A stretch of 48,570 nt of DNA from positions 1 through 48,570 of the forward strand of contig NZ_JAFBED010000018.1 of the NCBI RefSeq assembly GCF_016908565.1, given 5' to 3'. How positions within the stretch are numbered: position 1 is the first letter of the stretch; every line of letters begins with the position of its first letter. The translations under genes were made by a program, and so were the position numbers. This stretch comes from Sutcliffiella tianshenii (GTDB lineage Bacteria; Bacillota; Bacilli; Bacillales; Bacillaceae_I). The notes below the pieces were generated by a model. That model searched no databases and was not told the DNA's origin. It saw only the letters and a program-made list of their open reading frames with translations. Below, in pieces: positions 46,703 to 48,570 of the stretch.

Positions 46703-46715
46703 CGTGTTTTCCCCC

Positions 46716-47177
46716 TTAACGGTACTTAAGAGTAGTAAGCATTGCTTTTAGCATTCTTGCCCGCAGCTCATCTCTCTCAGGTAACCCTAAATAGATAACA
46801 GAACGATCCATCACACTAACCATTATCTTCGCCTCCCGTGCAGAAAGCACCTTCTCCTCCACCAATCGGAAGATCACATCCTCTGCACTCGACTGCGAAA
46901 CTCGCACATCTATCATTTCAATTATCTGGTCAATAAGATGCAGTTGATCATGGGTCTTTATCTTGATGATCCGTATATATCCCCCACCACCGCGCTTACT
47001 CTCCACCAGATATCCACGTTCAATTGTAAATCTAGTATTTATCACATAATTAATCTGAGAAGGTACACATTCAAACTTATCAGCAATCTCACTCCGTTTT
47101 ATCTCCGCAGAATTTTCCCTGCTTCGCTCTAAAACCTGCTTTAAATATTGTTCAATGACATCAGATATGTTCCTCAT
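46716..47177 (-). CDS. ctsR: Class III heat-shock repressor CtsR
   Basis: A dimeric repressor of clpC, clpP and clpE in bacilli. The 153-residue winged-helix protein has a DNA-binding N-terminal domain (IEQYLKQVLERSRENSAEIKRSEIADKFECVPSQINYVI). The thermosensing glycine loop is G63-G66 flanked by R62 and R69 (KRGGGGYIRI), and a C-terminal domain (VLSAREAKIMVSVMDRSV) binds McsB. It negatively controls its own operon through the operator at 47196-47212. Confidence 0.98.
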   Translation of the reverse strand: MRNISDVIEQYLKQVLERSRENSAEIKRSEIADKFECVPSQINYVINTRFTIERGYLVESKRGGGGYIRIIKIKTHDQLHLIDQIIEMIDVRVSQSSAEDVIFRLVEEKVLSAREAKIMVSVMDRSVIYLGLPERDELRARMLKAMLTTLKYR

Positions 47178-47195
47178 GCTATCCCCCCATCTGAC

Positions 47196-47212
47196 CTTGA
47201 CTATCTTTGACT
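47196..47212 (-). promoter_or_regulatory. CtsR operator
   Basis: On the minus strand AGTCAAA-GAT-AGTCAAG (47212-47196) matches the direct-repeat heptad operator of CtsR, and a third partial heptad GTCAGA follows immediately (to 47190). It overlaps the transcription start region just downstream of the -10 box. Confidence 0.85.
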
Positions 47213-47220
47213 ATAATTAA

Positions 47221-47249
47221 AATATATAAGACCACCAAAAAAATTTCAA
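47221..47249 (-). promoter_or_regulatory. SigA-type promoter of the ctsR operon
   Basis: TTGAAA (47249-47244) and TATATT (47226-47221), 17 bases apart, one mismatch each. CtsR bound at the operator would block it. Other (SigB) promoters in this region could not be seen. Confidence 0.75.
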
Positions 47250-47454
47250 TAAATATCTCTCACAACAACAGAATTCCACTTTTGGGCACGATGTAAACAT
47301 CAATTGGTCAAATTTGTTCAGAGAATTGGATAAGTGTGTACTAGAGGAGTTGTTCTGCCTGAGCTAAATGTTGATTTGGTGGGGGTGGGTATTGTGTAAT
47401 GTGGTGTGCCGGGCACGGGGGTGGCTCAAGTAAAATCAACGTTTCACAACGCAC

Positions 47455-47985
47455 CAGTGCCTGGCCCCTCCACCCACTAACCAACCAATTTCTCCTCCAA
47501 ACAAAAATGAGGGGCCTGGCACTGATAAGTACCATCCCACAACTACGCAACTCCAATGATGCGAACCAAAACACAACTCCCACAACAACACCAGTGCCTG
47601 GCCCCTCCATCCACTAACCAACCAATTTCTCCTCCAAACAAAAAAGAGGGGCCTGGCACTGATAAGTACCATCCCACAACTACGCAACTCCAATGATGCG
47701 AACCAAAACACAACTCCCACAACAACACCAGTGCCTGGCCCCTCCATCCACTAACCAACCAATTTCTCCTCCAAACAAAAAAGAGGGGCCTGGCACTGAT
47801 AAGTACCATCCCCTAACTACACCAATCCAATGATGCGAACCAAAAAACAACTCCCACAACAACACCAGTGCCTGGCCCCTCCACCCACTAACCAACCTCT
47901 TTCTCCTCCAAACAAAAAAGAGGGGCCTGGCACTGATAAGTACCATCCCCAAGGACGCAAATCTAAAGATGCTGCAAACCAAAAA
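47455..47985. repeat. Four 137-bp tandem repeats with hairpin core
   Basis: Units start at 47455, 47592, 47729 and 47866, exactly 137 bases apart. Each opens with CAGTGCCTGGCCCCTC and, about 38 bases later, GAGGGGCCTGGCACTG, a 16-base inverted repeat with one central mismatch. Each continues with ATAAGTACC and an A/C-rich spacer with CAATGATGCGAACC. Units one to three are nearly identical. The fourth diverges in its spacer. Confidence 0.92.
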
Positions 47986-48014
47986 AAACACAAAAAAGGC
48001 CAGCTCCTCTTTCT

Positions 48015-48310
48015 TACCGTCATCCACCTCTATCGCGGTACGATTCGCTCCCTTTCTTACCGTCATCCCTTCTGTTTCACCTCTATCGCGGCACGATTAG
48101 CCCCTTTTCTTACCGTCATCCCTTCTGTTTCACCATTATCGCGGTACGAATAGCTCCCTTTCATACCGTCATTCCTGCTGTTTCACCATTATCGCGGCAC
48201 GATTAGCCCCTATTCTTACCGTCATGCCTGCTGTTTTACCGTTATCACGGTACGAATCCCCACTTTCCTTACAGTCACCCGCACTTTTTCACCGCTATCA
48301 CGGTACCAAA
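48015..48310. repeat. 53-bp tandem repeats (TACCGTCAT...ATCGCGGTACGA)
   Basis: The motif TACCGTCAT starts at 48015, 48058, 48111, 48164 and 48217, and as TACAGTCAC at 48270: spacings 43, 53, 53, 53 and 53. Units contain CTGTTTCACC and an ATCGCGG(T/C)ACGA box. The sub-type of that box alternates (GGTACGA then GGCACGA), so the real repeat may be a 106-bp dimer. Confidence 0.9.
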
Positions 48311-48346
48311 CACGCCATATCCTTCCTTCACCCTCCCACCATTCGC

Positions 48347-48418
48347 TAGTGCCAGGCCCCTCCATCCACAACCCAACCTCTTTCTCCCCCAAAACAAAAA
48401 AAGAGGGGCCTGGCACTA
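48347..48418. repeat. Single hairpin element related to the 137-bp array
   Basis: TAGTGCCAGGCCCCTC (48347-48362) and GAGGGGCCTGGCACTA (48403-48418) are perfect 16-base inverted arms, followed by ATAAGTACC as in the tandem array. The loop has the same CTCC and AAACAAAAAA signals. Confidence 0.88.
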
Positions 48419-48493
48419 ATAAGTACCGCCCCCCACAACAAAAAATACAATGTCAAACACTACACAACACCCCATCCAAACCCAAACCAACAC

Positions 48494-48522
48494 AAAAAAA
48501 GACCAGCACCCAAAGCGCTGAT
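48494..48522 (-). terminator. rRNA operon terminator
   Basis: A stem GATCAGCGC / GTGCTGGTC with a short loop is followed by seven T residues on the minus strand, 16 bases after the 5S end. Confidence 0.9.
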
Positions 48523-48537
48523 CTCTCCTCTAAACTT

Positions 48538-48570
48538 GCCTGGCAACGTCCTACTCTCACAGGGGGACAG
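48538..48570 (-). rRNA. rrf: 5S ribosomal RNA, 3' end only
   Basis: The minus strand from 48570 reads CCCCCTGTGAGAGTAGGACG and then TTGCCAGGC, the 3' end of a Bacillus 5S rRNA (loop E region and closing stem). Only 33 bases are in the window; the rest, and presumably 23S and 16S, lie to the right. The CCAGGC 3' end differs slightly from the CCAAGC of B. subtilis. Confidence 0.92.

Larger units (their letters stand above)
47250..48493. other. Gene-free stretch filled by repeats between 5S rRNA and ctsR
   Basis: About 1.24 kb with no credible gene. It holds a four-copy 137-bp tandem array (47455-47985), a six-unit 53-bp array (48015-48310) and a single diverged copy of the hairpin element (48347-48418). 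Open frames on both strands reflect the repeats and change frame at each unit. No tRNA gene was found. The left 200 bases (47250-47454) are AT-rich then G/T-rich with no recognised signal. Confidence 0.75.

Noticed and set aside
47341-48066. Overlapping minus-strand open frames with repeated LISARP and GWRGQALV segments
   Set aside because: They are translations of the 137-bp tandem repeat in different frames. The period is not divisible by three, there is no ribosome site, and composition is unlike a protein.
47455-48310. CRISPR array
   Set aside because: The repeats are tandem with near-identical spacers, not short repeats with unique spacers, and no cas gene is near.
48222-48416. Minus-strand open frame with MPGPSFFV start
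   Set aside because: It runs through the lone hairpin element and the 53-bp array. No ribosome site, no family resemblance.

Overview
The window is a conserved chromosomal block from a Firmicute of the family Bacillaceae. The evidence is near-identity of the proteins to those I remember from Bacillus subtilis, the same gene order, SigA-type promoters, strong GGAGG ribosome sites, a TTG start on rpoB and a zinc-type RpsN. Every gene I can support is on the minus strand, so transcription runs from high to low coordinates. A short 5S rRNA end lies at the right edge and the first 35 codons of rpoA at the left edge. The genus cannot be fixed from this sequence. The dispersed GC-rich repeats are of kinds I associate with Bacillus and its relatives.

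Reading with transcription: (1) 48570-47250 holds the 3' end of a 5S rRNA, its terminator, and about 1.2 kb of non-coding DNA filled with two tandem-repeat arrays. (2) 47249-42628 is the CtsR regulon operon ctsR-mcsA-mcsB-clpC (class III heat shock, protein arginine phosphorylation and ClpCP proteolysis). (3) 42447-35927 is radA-disA-yacL-ispD-ispF-gltX (DNA repair, c-di-AMP, MEP isoprenoid pathway, glutamyl-tRNA synthesis). (4) 35930-31845 is a cysteine T-box followed by cysE-cysS-mrnC-rlmB-rae1, linking cysteine synthesis and charging to rRNA processing and mRNA decay. (5) 31840-29912 is sigH, rpmG, secE and nusG. (6) 29900-27285 is rplK-rplA and rplJ-rplL, with leaders that look autoregulatory. 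(7) 27190-14160 is rsmC, rpoB-rpoC, the L7Ae-like rplGB, then rpsL-rpsG-fusA-tuf (str operon). (8) 14160-13532 is a promoter region carrying an inserted 136-bp repeat. (9) 13531-1 is the joined S10-spc-alpha superoperon from rpsJ to rpoA.

Almost everything is essential translation, transcription and secretion machinery. I found no new defence, metabolic or mobile system. The observations worth a second look are non-coding or decayed: a broken KOW-domain gene between map and infA, two layered repeat arrays beside the rRNA operon, a promoter followed at once by a terminator ahead of nusG, a hairpin plus U-tract in the rpoB leader, and a shared GTGGGAGG/CCACAT motif in front of both rplK and rplA.
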